From the NCBI GenBank assembly GCA_030144725.1, contig JASKMD010000027.1:2838842-2902841 (forward strand): a stretch of DNA of 64,000 nucleotides, read 5' to 3'. This document shows, piece after piece, positions 19,808-47,800 of this stretch; positions within the stretch are counted from its first letter, which is position 1, and the number at the start of each line of letters is the position of its first letter. The notes beneath the pieces were generated by a model. It saw only the letters and a list, made by a program, of their open reading frames with translations, was not told the DNA's origin and ran no database searches. Origin of the DNA: Haematococcus lacustris (lineage: Eukaryota; Chlorophyta; Chlorophyceae; Chlamydomonadales; Haematococcaceae). A program made the translations under genes and the position numbers.

Positions 19808-22057
19808 TAGGGAGCGGGTCAAAGCGACAGAGAGTCAAAGGTCAAAGCAACAGACAGCCGCGCACCATGGCGACATCGCATACTGTGAGGCGCATCACAT
19901 CGTATCACACCCTAGCCCATTGTTTTGTCGTGTACTCCAATTTTGGCGCTGGTGTTGTAATCTCGGTGTGTTTATCTAACTTGTGCATCGCCTTGTATCC
20001 CACTGTATCGTTTGCCTTATTTGCTGCCAACAGATGTGTAGGAGGTAGTTTGGCTACAACGTTGTGTGCATCATCTTTGTTTCGAACTTGTCCAATGCTG
20101 ACTCAGTCCGCTGTAGTCTCACTCGCTCTTGTTGTAAGCAGGGTTGAGGCTTAACGTTCTTTCACTTTTGCATTCTTGTAGATAATGGATAAAGTTTCAA
20201 TGCAAGAATGCAATATGTTTATGAAAGAATGCAAAATCATTGCTTAGGCCAATGACGTTGCACTCAGGCAAAGGAAAAATAGAAAATTTGGGAATATCGA
20301 CCATAGATTTGGCGCATAGCCTTATGACATGATTGTAAGATTGGGGGGGTTGTAAATATGTAAATATGTAAATATGAAAATTATTTAGTTAACACTAACA
20401 ATATGTTTTATTTTCTGCAAAACACCATCTATTAGAGTTTCAGCCCGTTCGGACAAGGTCGGTCAAAAATGCAGGGACAAGTGCAGGGATTAAGTTCTAG
20501 GAGTGAGTCGTCGCGACAGCCTCAGCCATCGGCTCTACTCGTCTGATCTACTAGGTGCTGCCGGATGCTGGGGGCTACCGGAATTGCATTCTTGCAGTGA
20601 AACGTTGCATTTTTGCACTGCAATAGTTCCACTGCAAAAATCACCACAACCACCCCACCCTCACAAAGAGTAACGACATCTATGGAGCTGGGTGACAACA
20701 AGATGATGTGAAGATGAAAGGTGCGCGTGGCTTGAGGATTGCACAGTGGAGCTGTGTCGGCCGGTCGGCTGGGTCGGCCGTGTCTTGGCTGGTGGTGTTT
20801 GGCTGGAGGTGTAGCGTGCGGAGCTTCCTGGAGCTTTAAACTATGGTAATCTTGGCCTAGGGGCCGGAGCCGTTTCTTATCTTGGCCACCAGCTCAACTC
20901 TACTGGGCGCCGTGGGGCCTCCCTTGACCGCTGGTGGGTGTAGGAGGAGTCCCAGTCCATGTCCACCCAACTGCTAAGGTCACCAGGGATGGCCTGGTTG
21001 CAGCGAAGGGCACCACATGAGGCCCCGCACTGGCACCTCAAAATGCTGGCTCCAGACTAACCGCAAGAAGCGGTGCTGCACCTGGCCTGTTGGGGGCTTT
21101 CTGCCTAGGCCTGGTGGGCTTCCTACGGTTCCCCCGCTTGTTACAGGGCTGGAAAATGTCCACAGTGTAGAACTGACCTGCCTGGTGCGAAACTTATCCA
21201 TGGTCACCACCCTGCCCAGCAGCCTGTCTGTTGGCCAAATCACTACATGATACGGCATGCACCATACAACATGACTTTATTTCATTTTGTGAGCAAGTGC
21301 CAGCAGCGGTTACGAACGTTGTAAGAGACAGATGTGCAGCATCATACTTGTTTCTTGAAGTCCGTTCAGCAATGGCAGACTGCCCACGTGATTACTGCCA
21401 GAGTAGAGCAGTGTAGACATACCATCCCAAGAGCAGTGCAGATGGACCATCCCGGAAGCAGTGCAGATAGACCACCCGAAAGGCAGTGCCAACCCCTACT
21501 GCCTCACACCTCTCCTCAACGTCTAACTTTAATACGAGCCGCCCTTGGGCAACGCTCCAGTTGACTAGGGCTGTTGCACAGACCCCCATACCCCGTGCAC
21601 CTTGGTACAGCACTCTGAGGGTGGCAAGATGGCTGCTGCACACCTACGCAGCTTGCTGGCACTGATGCTCTCTTCCACCCCACAACATCCAATGCTATGA
21701 GATGCTATGAGACGCTTGGCTGTCAGTGCTTGTGCATGGCGCATGGTGCATCCAATGGATCACCACACCCTCAGCATATGCCTTGGGCTGGGCACGACCC
21801 TACATCACACACCCCTATGCCTTGAGCCAAATGCTGCGGCACATGCCACTCACTCGACAGGTAGGGCTTGGGTTGGGGTGGCTGCAGATCCCTGCGGACC
21901 CCCAGGACTGACTCTACTGAGGCCTGCCAGCCCCACGCTGCCAGCCCCACACTGGTGCATATAGCCTGCCAGCCCACTCCAGGCACAAGGACTCCTTCAG
22001 TGCCCAATCCCACGTGCGCAGCAGCAGGACAGCCTGGATGCCATGACACCGCGCCCA
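19808..22057. other. Intergenic region with MITE-like element
   Basis: Apart from the 410-bp palindromic element at 20,194-20,603, this is anonymous sequence. A minus-strand frame at 20,980-21,258 (92 codons) has no recognisable domain. The stretch 21,260-22,057 lies downstream of the phosphodiesterase stop codon and presumably includes its 3' UTR. Confidence 0.4.
20194..20603. mobile_element. MITE-like AT-rich element with 21-bp inverted ends
   Basis: The left end (20,194-20,214) and the reverse complement of the right end (20,583-20,603) match at 20 of 21 positions: GTTTCA, then A or C, then TGCAAGAATGCAAT. The interior is AT-rich compared with its surroundings, holds TAAATATG repeats, and has no coding capacity. 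Related GAATGCAA motifs recur just inside and outside the left end (20,168-20,180 and 20,226-20,235). I see no clear target site duplication. Confidence 0.5.
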
Positions 22058-37560
<15,503 letters not shown>

Positions 37561-37938
37561 CCTTCACGACTTTCCGGTGACATCTACAATGTTGGCAAAC
37601 CCCAGGGTGAACTGCAGCTGCAGCGGCGCAAGCCCGTCTTGCGCATGCATGTGCAAACTGCAGTTAGCGGCTAAGCCTAACTTCATATTTGTACTTAATG
37701 ATGATTTTATCTATACGGTAGATACGCGGCCTGTTTGTAGGCCTGCACACCTTCTCTAACAAGCGGTTTGGATGATCAGATCGGCGTCCAAACCCTGCTA
37801 TATCCCCCTATCTCAACCCCCGCACTCCTCCACTGTCAGGTTCAATCAGTCCAGCACCTACTCCGACCTTCACTACCACTCTGTCAAGTGCAATAAGCAC
37901 CTTGTATCAGCAATGCCGTGAAATGTCTGCTGCCGACC

Positions 37939-39152
37939 CGGGCGGGGCGGGGCGGGGCGGGGCGGGGCGGGGCGGGGCGGGGCGGGGCGGGGCGGGGCGG
38001 GGCGGGGCGGGGCGGGGCGGGGCGGGGCGGGGCGGGGCGGGGCGGGGCGGGGCGGGGCGGGGCGGGGCGGGGCGGGGCGGGGCGGGGCGGGGCGGGGCGG
38101 GGCGGGGCGGGGCGGGGCGGGGCGGGGCGGGGCGGGGCGGGGCGGGGCGGGGCGGGGCGGGGCGGGGCGGGGCGGGGCGGGGCGGGGCGGGGCGGGGCGG
38201 GGCGGGGCGGGGCGGGGCGGGGCGGGGCGGGGCGGGGCGGGGCGGGGCGGGGCGGGGCGGGGCGGGGCGGGGCGGGGCGGGGCGGGGCGGGGCGGGGCGG
38301 GGCGGGGCGGGGCGGGGCGGGGCGGGGCGGGGCGGGGCGGGGCGGGGCGGGGCGGGGCGGGGCGGGGCGGGGCGGGGCGGGGCGGGGCGGGGCGGGGCGG
38401 GGCGGGGCGGGGCGGGGCGGGGCGGGGCGGGGCGGGGCGGGGCGGGGCGGGGCGGGGCGGGGCGGGGCGGGGCGGGGCGGGGCGGGGCGGGGCGGGGCGG
38501 GGCGGGGCGGGGCGGGGCGGGGCGGGGCGGGGCGGGGCGGGGCGGGGCGGGGCGGGGCGGGGCGGGGCGGGGCGGGGCGGGGCGGGGCGGGGCGGGGCGG
38601 GGCGGGGCGGGGCGGGGCGGGGCGGGGCGGGGCGGGGCGGGGCGGGGCGGGGCGGGGCGGGGCGGGGCGGGGCGGGGCGGGGCGGGGCGGGGCGGGGCGG
38701 GGCGGGGCGGGGCGGGGCGGGGCGGGGCGGGGCGGGGCGGGGCGGGGCGGGGCGGGGCGGGGCGGGGCGGGGCGGGGCGGGGCGGGGCGGGGCGGGGCGG
38801 GGCGGGGCGGGGCGGGGCGGGGCGGGGCGGGGCGGGGCGGGGCGGGGCGGGGCGGGGCGGGGCGGGGCGGGGCGGGGCGGGGCGGGGCGGGGCGGGGCGG
38901 GGCGGGGCGGGGCGGGGCGGGGCGGGGCGGGGCGGGGCGGGGCGGGGCGGGGCGGGGCGGGGCGGGGCGGGGCGGGGCGGGGCGGGGCGGGGCGGGGCGG
39001 GGCGGGGCGGGGCGGGGCGGGGCGGGGCGGGGCGGGGCGGGGCGGGGCGGGGCGGGGCGGGGCGGGGCGGGGCGGGGCGGGGCGGGGCGGGGCGGGGCGG
39101 GGCGGGGCGGGGCGGGGCGGGGCGGGGCGGGGCGGGGCGGGGCGGGGCGGGG
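37939..39152. repeat. (GGGGC)n pentanucleotide array, about 240 copies
   Basis: About 1.2 kb of apparently perfect GGGGC units. It is open in all frames on both strands (Gly-Arg-Gly-Gly-Ala or Pro-Arg-Pro-Ala-Pro repeats), which explains the long spurious frames across it. It lies about 380 bp upstream of the phosphodiesterase ATG. Runs of four Gs with 1-nt spacing should form G-quadruplexes on the plus strand. Confidence 0.98.
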
Positions 39153-39167
39153 TGGGGGGCTAGGAGG

Positions 39168-39271
39168 TGGTGGTTGTGTTGGTGTTGGTGTTGGTGGTGG
39201 TGGTGGTGGTGGTCGTGGTGATGGTGGTGGTGGTGGTGGTGGTAATGGTGGTGGTGGTGGTGGTGGTGGTG
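39168..39271. repeat. (GGT)n trinucleotide array
   Basis: GG/TGG repeats with GTT and GAT variants, beginning just after the GGGGC array ends. No coding context. Confidence 0.9.
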
Positions 39272-40258
39272 GCAGCGGCTGAGGTTGGGCTCCCGCTACA
39301 GTTGCCAACCATGGTGCCTGCAACAGTTGCCAACCATGGTGGGTAGCTATGCACGAGGTGGACATCTTCCTGGTAACATATGCTTTGTCTACACCGAGAG
39401 CGGTAGCAAGGGCGGGTCATTATGCTTCATGCAACATACTCACATTAGCAACATAGCACGGGTCATGTAGGCTGCACATGCTTGCACATGTGAGTGTTTA
39501 CCTCGAAATGTGGTTTTGGACCATCAACGAGTAAGCCTCCACAGAAATATGATTAGCCCTTCATCAAGGAAACAACGTCGGGTTGATTGAGCCGGGAGGA
39601 ATCACAAGCGCGGGCTGTGCTTGCCTTCGGAGCGCAAGGAGGCAACTAGGTCGTTTAGAAGCACTTCCGTAGCTGACTTGCGCTGCGCGATGTTGAGAGT
39701 GCGGCCGGCTAATCGGTGGTCGCACATGTTTCGTTTACAGGAGTTTTGGCATAACGGGCGTGTAGCAGACTAAGCGATCATCGCATGCCGCACGGTGCTA
39801 CGCCAATCATACACGCCCCGGCACCGGGACATCCCATGACAAAGTTGTGTAAAAGGCATTATCAGAGTTGGGAGGGTCTGACTGGGAGTCAAAGCCCGAT
39901 GGATGGCATCCGAGTTGGCCAGCCATCATCGCATTTACAACCCAGCGGTTTGTAAGAAGCAGCTCACCCACAAGTAGAGTGCAACTCGTCCAAAGGTGAG
40001 AAGCAACTCGCGCATAAGTGCAGTGGTTGACATCGAACATCCTACAACCTGCTTTGCACACAATGCGTGTGCTGCCGCCGCTGGGCGGGGACTGAGTACA
40101 TACTGATGATGCGAAAGTCTGCACTTGAAGCCATTGTGAGAGAGTGCTGGGTCATGTCAGGGGGGATGATGCCTCAGGCATGCTGATGCCACAGCACCTC
40201 CCTCCCCTGCCCAGCAGGCAACAAGTACCACGCAAAGGCAGGAGCATGGGACCCTCAA

Positions 40259-42941
40259 CTATGCGTTGCCAGGGGCAGGTAGGGCAGGGCAAGGGGCACG
40301 GCCACAGGACTTGGCGCAGAAGTTGCCCTGCAGAGGACACCCCAGGTTACACAAGTGCAACATTCCTTATCCGCTGCAGCGCACTATCATGTCAAGGAAT
40401 ATCTTATCACTGGACAGCATGACGACTTATTTGAGTATGTGTCAGGCAAGGCAAGAAGGCATTGTGCAAATCAGGCCATGCAGGCATACAAATGGAAAGG
40501 AAGGTGGGGTGTGAGGCAGCCCAGAGCAGCAGCAGAGGTGGCCAAGGTTGGCAAAGAGGCTGAGCTCTTGTCCCTCAACGACTAAAAACGTATCGCGGGC
40601 CAGGACAGGCCCCCTAGGTAAGAGGAACATTGGGTAAGGTCAGCGTGCGTGGGATTTGAACCCACGAGGCACTGCTCTACTCACAGATGTGTGACAAACA
40701 GCTTCCAGACATGGCAGCCGTGGATAGGGCATATGTATAGGGTGCCAGCATTGCAGGAACTCTCTAGATGTCAACCACACAGTGGGTTGCTTGCTGCTGG
40801 TGGCCACTGCCAAGTGTGCCTCCTCCTGCCACCCTCGATGCTGCCCTCCTGCCCACCTTGACCATGAAGTCTGCAGAGCACTTTCCGAACTTGGCTTGCT
40901 GGGCGCAGGTGTAGCTAGCGTCAGGGGAGTTGTCAGTGCAGGCTGCAGGGGAGGGGGAGGAGGGGGAGGGGGAGGGGGGGGAGGGGGGGGAGGAGGGGGA
41001 GGAGGGGGAGGAGGGGGAGGAGGGGGAGGAGGGGGAGGAGGGGGAGGAGGGGGAGGAGGGGGGGGAGCGGGAGGAAGGGGTGGAGGGGGAGGATGGGGAG
41101 GAGGGGGTGGAGGGGGAGGAGGGGGGGGAGGGGGGGAAAGGGGGGGAGGGGGGGGAGGGGGGGGAAGGGGTGGAGGGGGAGGGTAATGCCTGAGCAGGCG
41201 CGGCCGTGATAGTCGAGGCATTAGCTGTGATGGCCGCTAGCTCAGGCGTGGCGCAGGGTGGCAGGCCGCAGGTGCGGGCGCAGTAGGCGTAGCGCAGGAT
41301 GTACTCGCTGGTGCACTTGCCAAAAGCTTTCTGCAGGAGTGGCAGAGACAGCGACTGTGGCATGCATGACACCATCAACAGCACTGGCAGCTTGACCTGT
41401 AGAGGGGCTGCCACAGCCACAGCCACAGCCACAGCCACAGTCTAGTAGCTTGACCAGCCTGACTGCAAGCACTCTGCTGGAGGCTCAGGCCCATGCACAC
41501 CAAACCGGGCATTGTTGACCCTAAACGGGTAGCTATGGAGCTACAGCACGCGTACAGCTGTGGCAATGTCACCCAGCCTTGGCTTTGCCTGCAACCGCCT
41601 CCACCTGCTGCCTGCATGTGAATCATAGCTAGGTCTGCAGCCATGACCCAGCCCACACTCATGGGCTTGATCAGCCCCAGGCTATCCCCTCTGCCCCCAC
41701 TGCTAACCCTACACTGCTAGCTTTAACACATATCCCTGCATGCAGACCAGGCTCAGCCCCAGGGATATGGCACCCCACCACCCCACACCCTATACCCTCA
41801 AACCCCCACACCCCACACCCCACACCCCACACCCCACACCCCACACCCCACACCCCACACCCCACACCCCACACCCCACACCCCACACCCCACACCCCAC
41901 ACCCCACACCCCACACCCCACACCCCACACCCCACACCCCACACCCCACACCCCACACCCCACACCTGGACCTTGCATGACCACCACGCCCCGCCCCACC
42001 TGCTCTGCACACGTGTGCCGCAACCCGGGAGGGACATCTGTGCAGGTGGCCAGCCGCACGGCCAGGGGAGGGGCAGACGCAGCCACCCTTGTGGGTGCCT
42101 CACCAGCCAGCACCTGGGGCACAGTGAACATCCCCCGCATGTGTGTCAGCAATGGTAGTGCCCACTGGCAGAGTCCTGGCGGGGCTGTTGAGGGGTAGGG
42201 AGTTGTTGGGCTGCTCAGACATGGAGGGGCCCAGGCGGTGTCCACCTTTGCAACTCCACCCTTGCCCATGCTCTCTTTCAACTCGCAGCCTGCCACTGGC
42301 GATGGCTACAATGACTTGCAGGCAATGGCCTGTCAGCCAGCCTGCCCACTGGCCTGCCCCCCTCCCTGCTACCCTACCTCTTCCAAAACTACTTGGCAAG
42401 AGAGGACAGCAACAAGCACAGCTGCGTGCACAGGCGCTCATGCACACCCGGGACACTGCAGTGGCTGTCACAGGCTAATCCCAGACACGAGCCCAGGTGG
42501 TGTTTGCATTGTGCAGGCCGGCACTCCAGGGTGGGACAGGAGTATGAGGGCTATCCTAACGCTGGAGCGAGCGGCACGTCGCAGGGAGATGAAGGGACGT
42601 CGCTGGCCTGGCGGCACTCACCGGAGCGGTGACGGCTGAGATCGTCGTTAGTCCCAGCGGCGCAGGCGCAGCCTCGACGTCCAGCGGACTGGGTGCTAGT
42701 AAGACGTCAGGATTCAGAACGACCGGTGTAGCCGGCATTACGCCGACGGCCGACCCGTTGGCCGATGCACTCGGTGATAGCGCACCAGTAATGTTTAGTA
42801 GAGCGCTAAAAGGACGCTGCGCCGTAGCGCCTGCACGCACAACTCGCGCACTTTGCATCGGGTGAGCACTGTTCGAGTAGCCTGTGCTCCGCGACTGTTC
42901 CTACCCAGTGCTAGGAGTAGTACGGCTAGTCCGGCGAGCAT
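40259..42941 (-). CDS. Secreted two-ShKT-domain Ser/Pro-rich protein (300 aa)
   Basis: A complete five-exon model: 42941-42905, 42830-42622, 42113-42000, 41330-40857, 40327-40259, all in phase (903 nt). The first exon plus the next codons give a clear signal peptide (MLAGLAVLLLALG then ATAQ), indicating secretion. Residues about 106-146 form the first ShKT domain with six cysteines (CTDVPPGLRHTCAEQ ... FGKC ... YCARTCGLPPC). Residues about 171-248 are a Ser/Pro-rich spacer of the SPSSP type, as in hydroxyproline-rich algal wall proteins. Residues about 251-292 form a second six-cysteine ShKT domain (CTDNSPDASYTCAQQ ... FCAKSCGRAPC). Introns split both ShKT domains. ShKT is a small disulphide fold widespread in algal extracellular proteins; a cell-wall or matrix role is inference. 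The spacer is encoded by a GGAGGGGGA-type repeat and may vary in length. Confidence 0.88.
40944..41181. repeat. GGAGGG purine repeat coding for the Ser/Pro spacer
   Basis: Plus-strand GGAGGGGGA repeats. On the minus strand they read as Ser-Pro codons inside exon 4 of the ShKT gene. All three minus-strand frames are open, so small indels of non-triplet length would be the main threat to the gene. Confidence 0.9.
41811..41967. repeat. (CCCCACA)n heptanucleotide array
   Basis: About 22 near-perfect 7-bp units in the ShKT intron between exons 42113-42000 and 41330-40857. Confidence 0.95.
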
Positions 42942-44851
42942 TTGTCACGGATGAGAGGACGGGTTGCGTGCGCAAATGGAGCAAAGACGCCAAGTTGAGG
43001 AAGAGAGCGACGAAGTTGTACAAGGAGAGCTTCGATTTTGGAGTGCTGCTGCACGGAATCGAGGAGAGGCGCAAGTTGGTGTCACAGTGTGACTTGCGAC
43101 CTGTCTACTGTGCCTGTCATACGGCTCGGCCTAATGAGACACCGTGCGTCCTGAGGAATGATGTTCGTTACTCACACGGTTGTCTTCCCTTCCTGTGTAT
43201 CTCTGCCTATAGTGCTGCTCCCGCCAGGCGATGTATGTGAGGTGAAACAGAGGCAGATTGAGATATGCTGGCAACAGCCTGCCATGGCTACTTAGCCTCT
43301 CCCATCAGCCATAGGGGTGTGAAGCTAGCGCTGTGCTCCATGGTGGCATGCACATAGACGTGTGCACATAGTTCGCCCAGGGACAGCATCGTGTGTGAGG
43401 CCTGCAGTGCGATGTAAGTCTGTCATAGACATCTTATCATGCACATCCGTCTGCCCTTGTTCAGCTGTTGCAGCTCCTCAGGTCGTGTTCAATATGCCCC
43501 CATCGCTTCTGCTCGATACTCAAGCCAACTGGTCAGGTGCCTCATGCACCTGCGCCCCTCAACCAGCAGGAAGGGCCTCGTGTAGGTGCACGTTCCCTTG
43601 CTCGTAATGCGTCAAGGACTATGGTCTTGCTCGTTATCCCTCAGGACCACCACTCTTGCCAGTGGCTAACCCAGGCGATGCAAACAACATTAGTCTCCCA
43701 GGGAATGGAAGCAGGACGGGGCTTGGGGCGGGGCATGGGACGGGGGAATGAAAGCAGCAGCGTGGGAGGATGTAGAAGCGGGGGCCAGCACCTCGGCTGG
43801 GCTCGAGTCTAACCATGCACACCTACACGCCTCATCACAACAGCAAGGCTGCAGTTTGCACATGATGCTGCTAAGAAGATGCTTTTGGCTACAGCCTTGA
43901 GGCCCTGTCAAAAGCAATGCACAGACCACAGCCAGTAATGCTCCATGGGTGCACGCCATGCACATCACACGCATTGCCATTGAGTCTGCCACCGAGCTTT
44001 AACATGCAACGAAGACACGTGAAGGCTTAGCATGCATCGTTGTGGTGGCGAGGTGTCGCGGTCTCAGTTGCCTCTTACCTCGTCCTTGGCCTGTTTTCGA
44101 GTAGACGGCATGGTGCAAGATAAAGACAAGCATGGCAACAAGTTACACTACATGTTGCATGGAAGATTGGGTGCTTCAAAACGACACCACGCCAGGAGAA
44201 TGTCCGGGACAACAATCTCGGCCACCTGAACCGTGACAGTGCTTTGCCACTGTACCTAAGGTTGTTGATGACTCGGCTTGCCGTTGCAGAACCTTGACCT
44301 TAAACACGTTCACATTAACGGCAAGGGTTTACTTGTCTGTTCAAAAAATCACGGCCGTGCTTGTCATCAGCAAGAGGTCGTCCGCATGCACGGCAGTCGT
44401 GGTTGCTTGGCTGTCATTGACTACGTTATACACCATCAAGACCACAATTTCATAAACGACACCAGCAAAGCAGTCAATTGTACTGCACTGATAGCAGTCC
44501 GAGGCCGGGCGGGCTTCACTGTCTGGCGGACCCTTGCTGGACACGACAAGGTCCGACTTAGCATTTTCATCCACATGCACACAGAGCTGTCACTAGCGTC
44601 CACGCCTATCCCTGCCTGCCTCACACTGAGAGGGGTATGCCAAAATGGATCTTGCAGCCATAGCAAGTGTTAGCGAATGCGCGCCGACTTCACATGGGCA
44701 TGCAGTGGGTTTTTGTCCTGCCCATGTGCCTTAGCCAGAGCGCTCTGATCGCTGCAAAAAGCGCGCTCCCAGCCTTCCTGCCAAGCGACCAGCAACAGAC
44801 GAAGCATCGCGGGCAATGTAAATCATTTGCAAGTGGTGACTTGGACCGCGA
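42942..44851. other. Divergent intergenic region between ShKT and Prp4 genes
   Basis: 1.9 kb between two divergent start codons; it should hold both promoters and 5' UTRs. A plus-strand frame at 44,278-44,673 has a GTTGCAG acceptor at its start and encodes a His-rich sequence without a recognisable domain. I see no TATA element that I would defend. Confidence 0.4.
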
Positions 44852-47800
44852 ATGGCAGCCATGGCGGAGGAGCGCGCAACCTTCGACTTGCCGGAGGTGT
44901 GCCATGCTTTGCGGAAGCATGCATGGACTCAGACTCAGCACCTCACATGGCCGCTCCACCGACCTGCAGGCCAGCAACAAGGAGAAGTTGGAGCAGGAGA
45001 AGTTGTTGCATGAGTATGAACTCAAGCGCAAGGCCAAAACAATTGTTGTGCCAACAGACGATGGCAAAGTCAAACAGATGCTGCGCCAGCTCAAAGAGCC
45101 CATCACCCTGTTTGGCGAGAAGGAGGTGGGGACAGCAATGCAGGACATGTGCCAATCCTCTGTTCTACACATGGCTGGTAACATACACAGGCTGTCAACA
45201 GCGCATAAGCCAAAAGAAGAATTATTGCAAACTCATGCTGCAGCACATATCCCAGGGAATAACAGAGGTCATGTGATCATGATGATGATTCTGATGATGA
45301 TAGTGATATTGATGATATGTCACAGGGACGCTGAGCAAGAGATGCACATCATGACCTTAGCTAGCTGCACGTCAGCATCAAACACACAGTCAACCTATCG
45401 CAATGCATCCAGCCTGCAGCTGACTAGCCCATGGCCAGCAGCAGCACAACCACAGCCTCATCCACTGCTAACTTCATCACCTGCAGCGCCACCACCATCA
45501 CAGGCTTATACACACTGCACCGATTATAACGTACATTATGAAGAAATTCGCCCCTTGCTCACCTGTTGCCGCAACCCTGCTGCCTTTAGCCCTGCTGTGT
45601 TCAGCGCATCTTGCATCAGTCCAGGGGCATTGGGCATGCGGGTGTGCAGACCCCAATCGTGAGATCACGGGCAAGGGCACCTCACCCAGCTGCCCCTGAC
45701 CCCACGCCACTCCACCCGCTCCCCTGCTGTTGCCCGTCCTGACAGCCCCTGCCCTCTCTACCGCCCCTGCCTCTGCCCCTGCCCTTGCATCGTGCTGCTC
45801 AGCGGCTGGCCATTGCACCTTGACCCACAGATGGAGCGGCGGGAGCGGTTGCGGCGGTTGCTGGCCCAGCAGGAGGCGGAGCTGGCTGAGGCCCCTGCCG
45901 TGGGGCAGGTGGTGGTCACGCAGTTGGCCCCTGTGCAGGTGAACGGGCCAGGGTGAGGAGGCCAGGGTGAATGCCAGAGGAGGGCCAGGTGGGGAAGGAG
46001 AAGATGCCAGGTCGGCCCTGAGTAGGCCAGCAAGGGCAGGTGAAGAGGACAGGGGGCCCCAGGGGTTGGCTCCAGGGTTGCCTGGGCACCGCCCAGGCCA
46101 CACCAGCCAGTTGCCCAACCTCTCCACTGCCCACCATGCTGCCAAACTGAAGTTTATTTATCTATTAGTTTGGTAATTTATTTGCTTTCCTTGGTACTGC
46201 CGAAAGCACAGTCTGTGCATGGCCATGCTGCAACCAGCAGGTCAGTGATGGCAGCACAGCTGTCCAGCCCAGCCTTGAGGGTAGAGAGCCTTGATGGCTG
46301 CTTGATGGGTTGACTGCCCGTGACCCTGCTAAGGGGCCCGATAGGCGCCCTTGCACACCCGCCACCTTCACTCTGCACCACACAACCCAGCTATAGCTGG
46401 CATGGCTTGCCCATGTCATTGATTGGGGCAGGTGTGCCTAGTCTTATCCACCCTGCCTGCCCCTTCCCACCCACCTTGCTCACGTTGCCCTGCCTCCCTG
46501 CCCACCCAGCTCTGCTGCCTGACCTCAGACTGAGAAGTTCTACACTGAGGGGAGCGAGGCGCTGAAAGCAGCGCGCACCAGCATTGCGCTGTGGTCCTTG
46601 CAGCGAGCAGCAGTGAGACTGGCAGCGGCCAAGCGGCGGCGAGATGATGAAGAGACGCGCATGGTGTGCGGCAGGGTCAGCTGCCCCGGTGCTAATGCTG
46701 GGGTTAGACGTGAGGGGCAGGGGCAGGGGCAGGGGCAGGGGCAGGGGCAGGACCTTACCTTAGCCCCAACCCTAACCCTAACCCTAATCCTGCCCTGCTG
46801 TGAAGGCTGTTCAGCAGGACGTGCAGCAGGGGCTGGTAGGGGCTTTGACAGCAAGAGAGGGGTAGGTAGGCAAGGGCAGGGGTGGGGTATGGGACAGGGG
46901 AAGAGGGGTAGGTGGTGCAAGTGCGGAGGCAGAGGCAGAGGCAGCCTCTGGGTCAGGATGTGTTCTTTAGAGCCTGGTCTCGTGATGGCTCTGCTGCCAT
47001 AGTCAGCACCTCCTCCCCTGCCCAGCTCACGGCATTTACTGAGCAGTTCACGGAGTGATGACTTTGACAAATGCCACAGTAAGCCATGCCATCAGCCGTG
47101 CAAAAGTAAATACAGGCGTCAAACCTCCCATCCTCATGCCCTGCCACGCCTGGCGCCACTGGGCTTGCGTCGCAGACTGCCACAGGGCAGCGCCTGTCTA
47201 GCCAGCGGCAGGCCAAGCTGCTAGCCCAGCAAAGCAGCGAGATAGGCGACGAACGGCCCATCTCCAGCTGCCAGTTCTCGCCAGAAGGGACACACCTGGC
47301 AACATGTGGTGAGAGGTGCTGGGGCAGGCATGGGCATGGGCTCATTGCCTTCCTGGGGAAAGAAAGGAAGAAAGAAAGAAAGAAAGGAAGAAAGAGAGGA
47401 AGAAAAGAAAGAAAGGAAGAAAGAAAGAAAGAAAGAAAGGAAGAAAGGAAGAAAGAAAGGAAGAAAGGTAGAAAGAAAGGAAGAAGAGTAGCCTCAGGGC
47501 ATGCCCTTGCTGTCGTACCACCAGCCCCCTGCTTGTCCAGCCACTAACCTTGCCCTTACTTACCCACCTGCCTGTCCACCTGCCTGCCTGCCTGCCTTCC
47601 TGCCCCCCAATGAACTGCCATAGCCAGCGGTCAATGTAGTAGTATGTGATGAATTAAAGATATGTCGCTAGGGACACCGCTTGCTGCTGTGGGCTGCCTT
47701 TGGCCTGTCCCCTGGGCAGATGTGGTGCTAGCTGCCTGCTGTTCTGCCACCACCGTGCTGCCAGGCTGGGGCGGCGTGGTGGCTGTTTGGGCGGTGGCAG

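Larger units (their letters stand above)
37561..40258. other. Intergenic region upstream of the phosphodiesterase
   Basis: Holds the phosphodiesterase 5' region (37,561-37,938), the GGGGC array (37,939-39,152), a GGT array (about 39,168-39,271) and anonymous sequence. A CpG-rich stretch at about 39,560-39,790 has no coherent open frame. The 3' end of the ShKT gene lies at 40,259. Confidence 0.5.

Noticed and set aside
20980..21258. Minus-strand 92-codon frame as a piggyBac-like transposase piece
   Set aside because: A phrase like GRVVTMDKF is only weakly suggestive; no DDE context or terminal repeats were found.
37884..39365. Open frames of 440-493 codons on both strands over GGGGC
   Set aside because: A perfect 5-bp repeat has no stops in any frame; there is no gene context, splice sites or non-repeat domain.
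40640..40675. tRNA 3' half (GTGGGTTCAAATCCCAC T-arm on the minus strand)
   Set aside because: The T-arm and 3' acceptor strand are good, but I could not find a matching 5' acceptor strand, D-arm or anticodon arm within the expected distance. It may be a tRNA-derived SINE fragment; not called as a tRNA gene.
42884..43240. Plus-strand 118-codon basic frame as a gene
   Set aside because: It overlaps, antisense, the signal-peptide exon of the ShKT gene, whose five-exon model is fully phase-consistent. Other frames there are equally open.
46598..47002. A 134-aa plus-strand gene starting at 46,598
   Set aside because: Its first part is Prp4 exon 46529-46663; the remainder is intron with GGGGCA and CCCTAA repeats.
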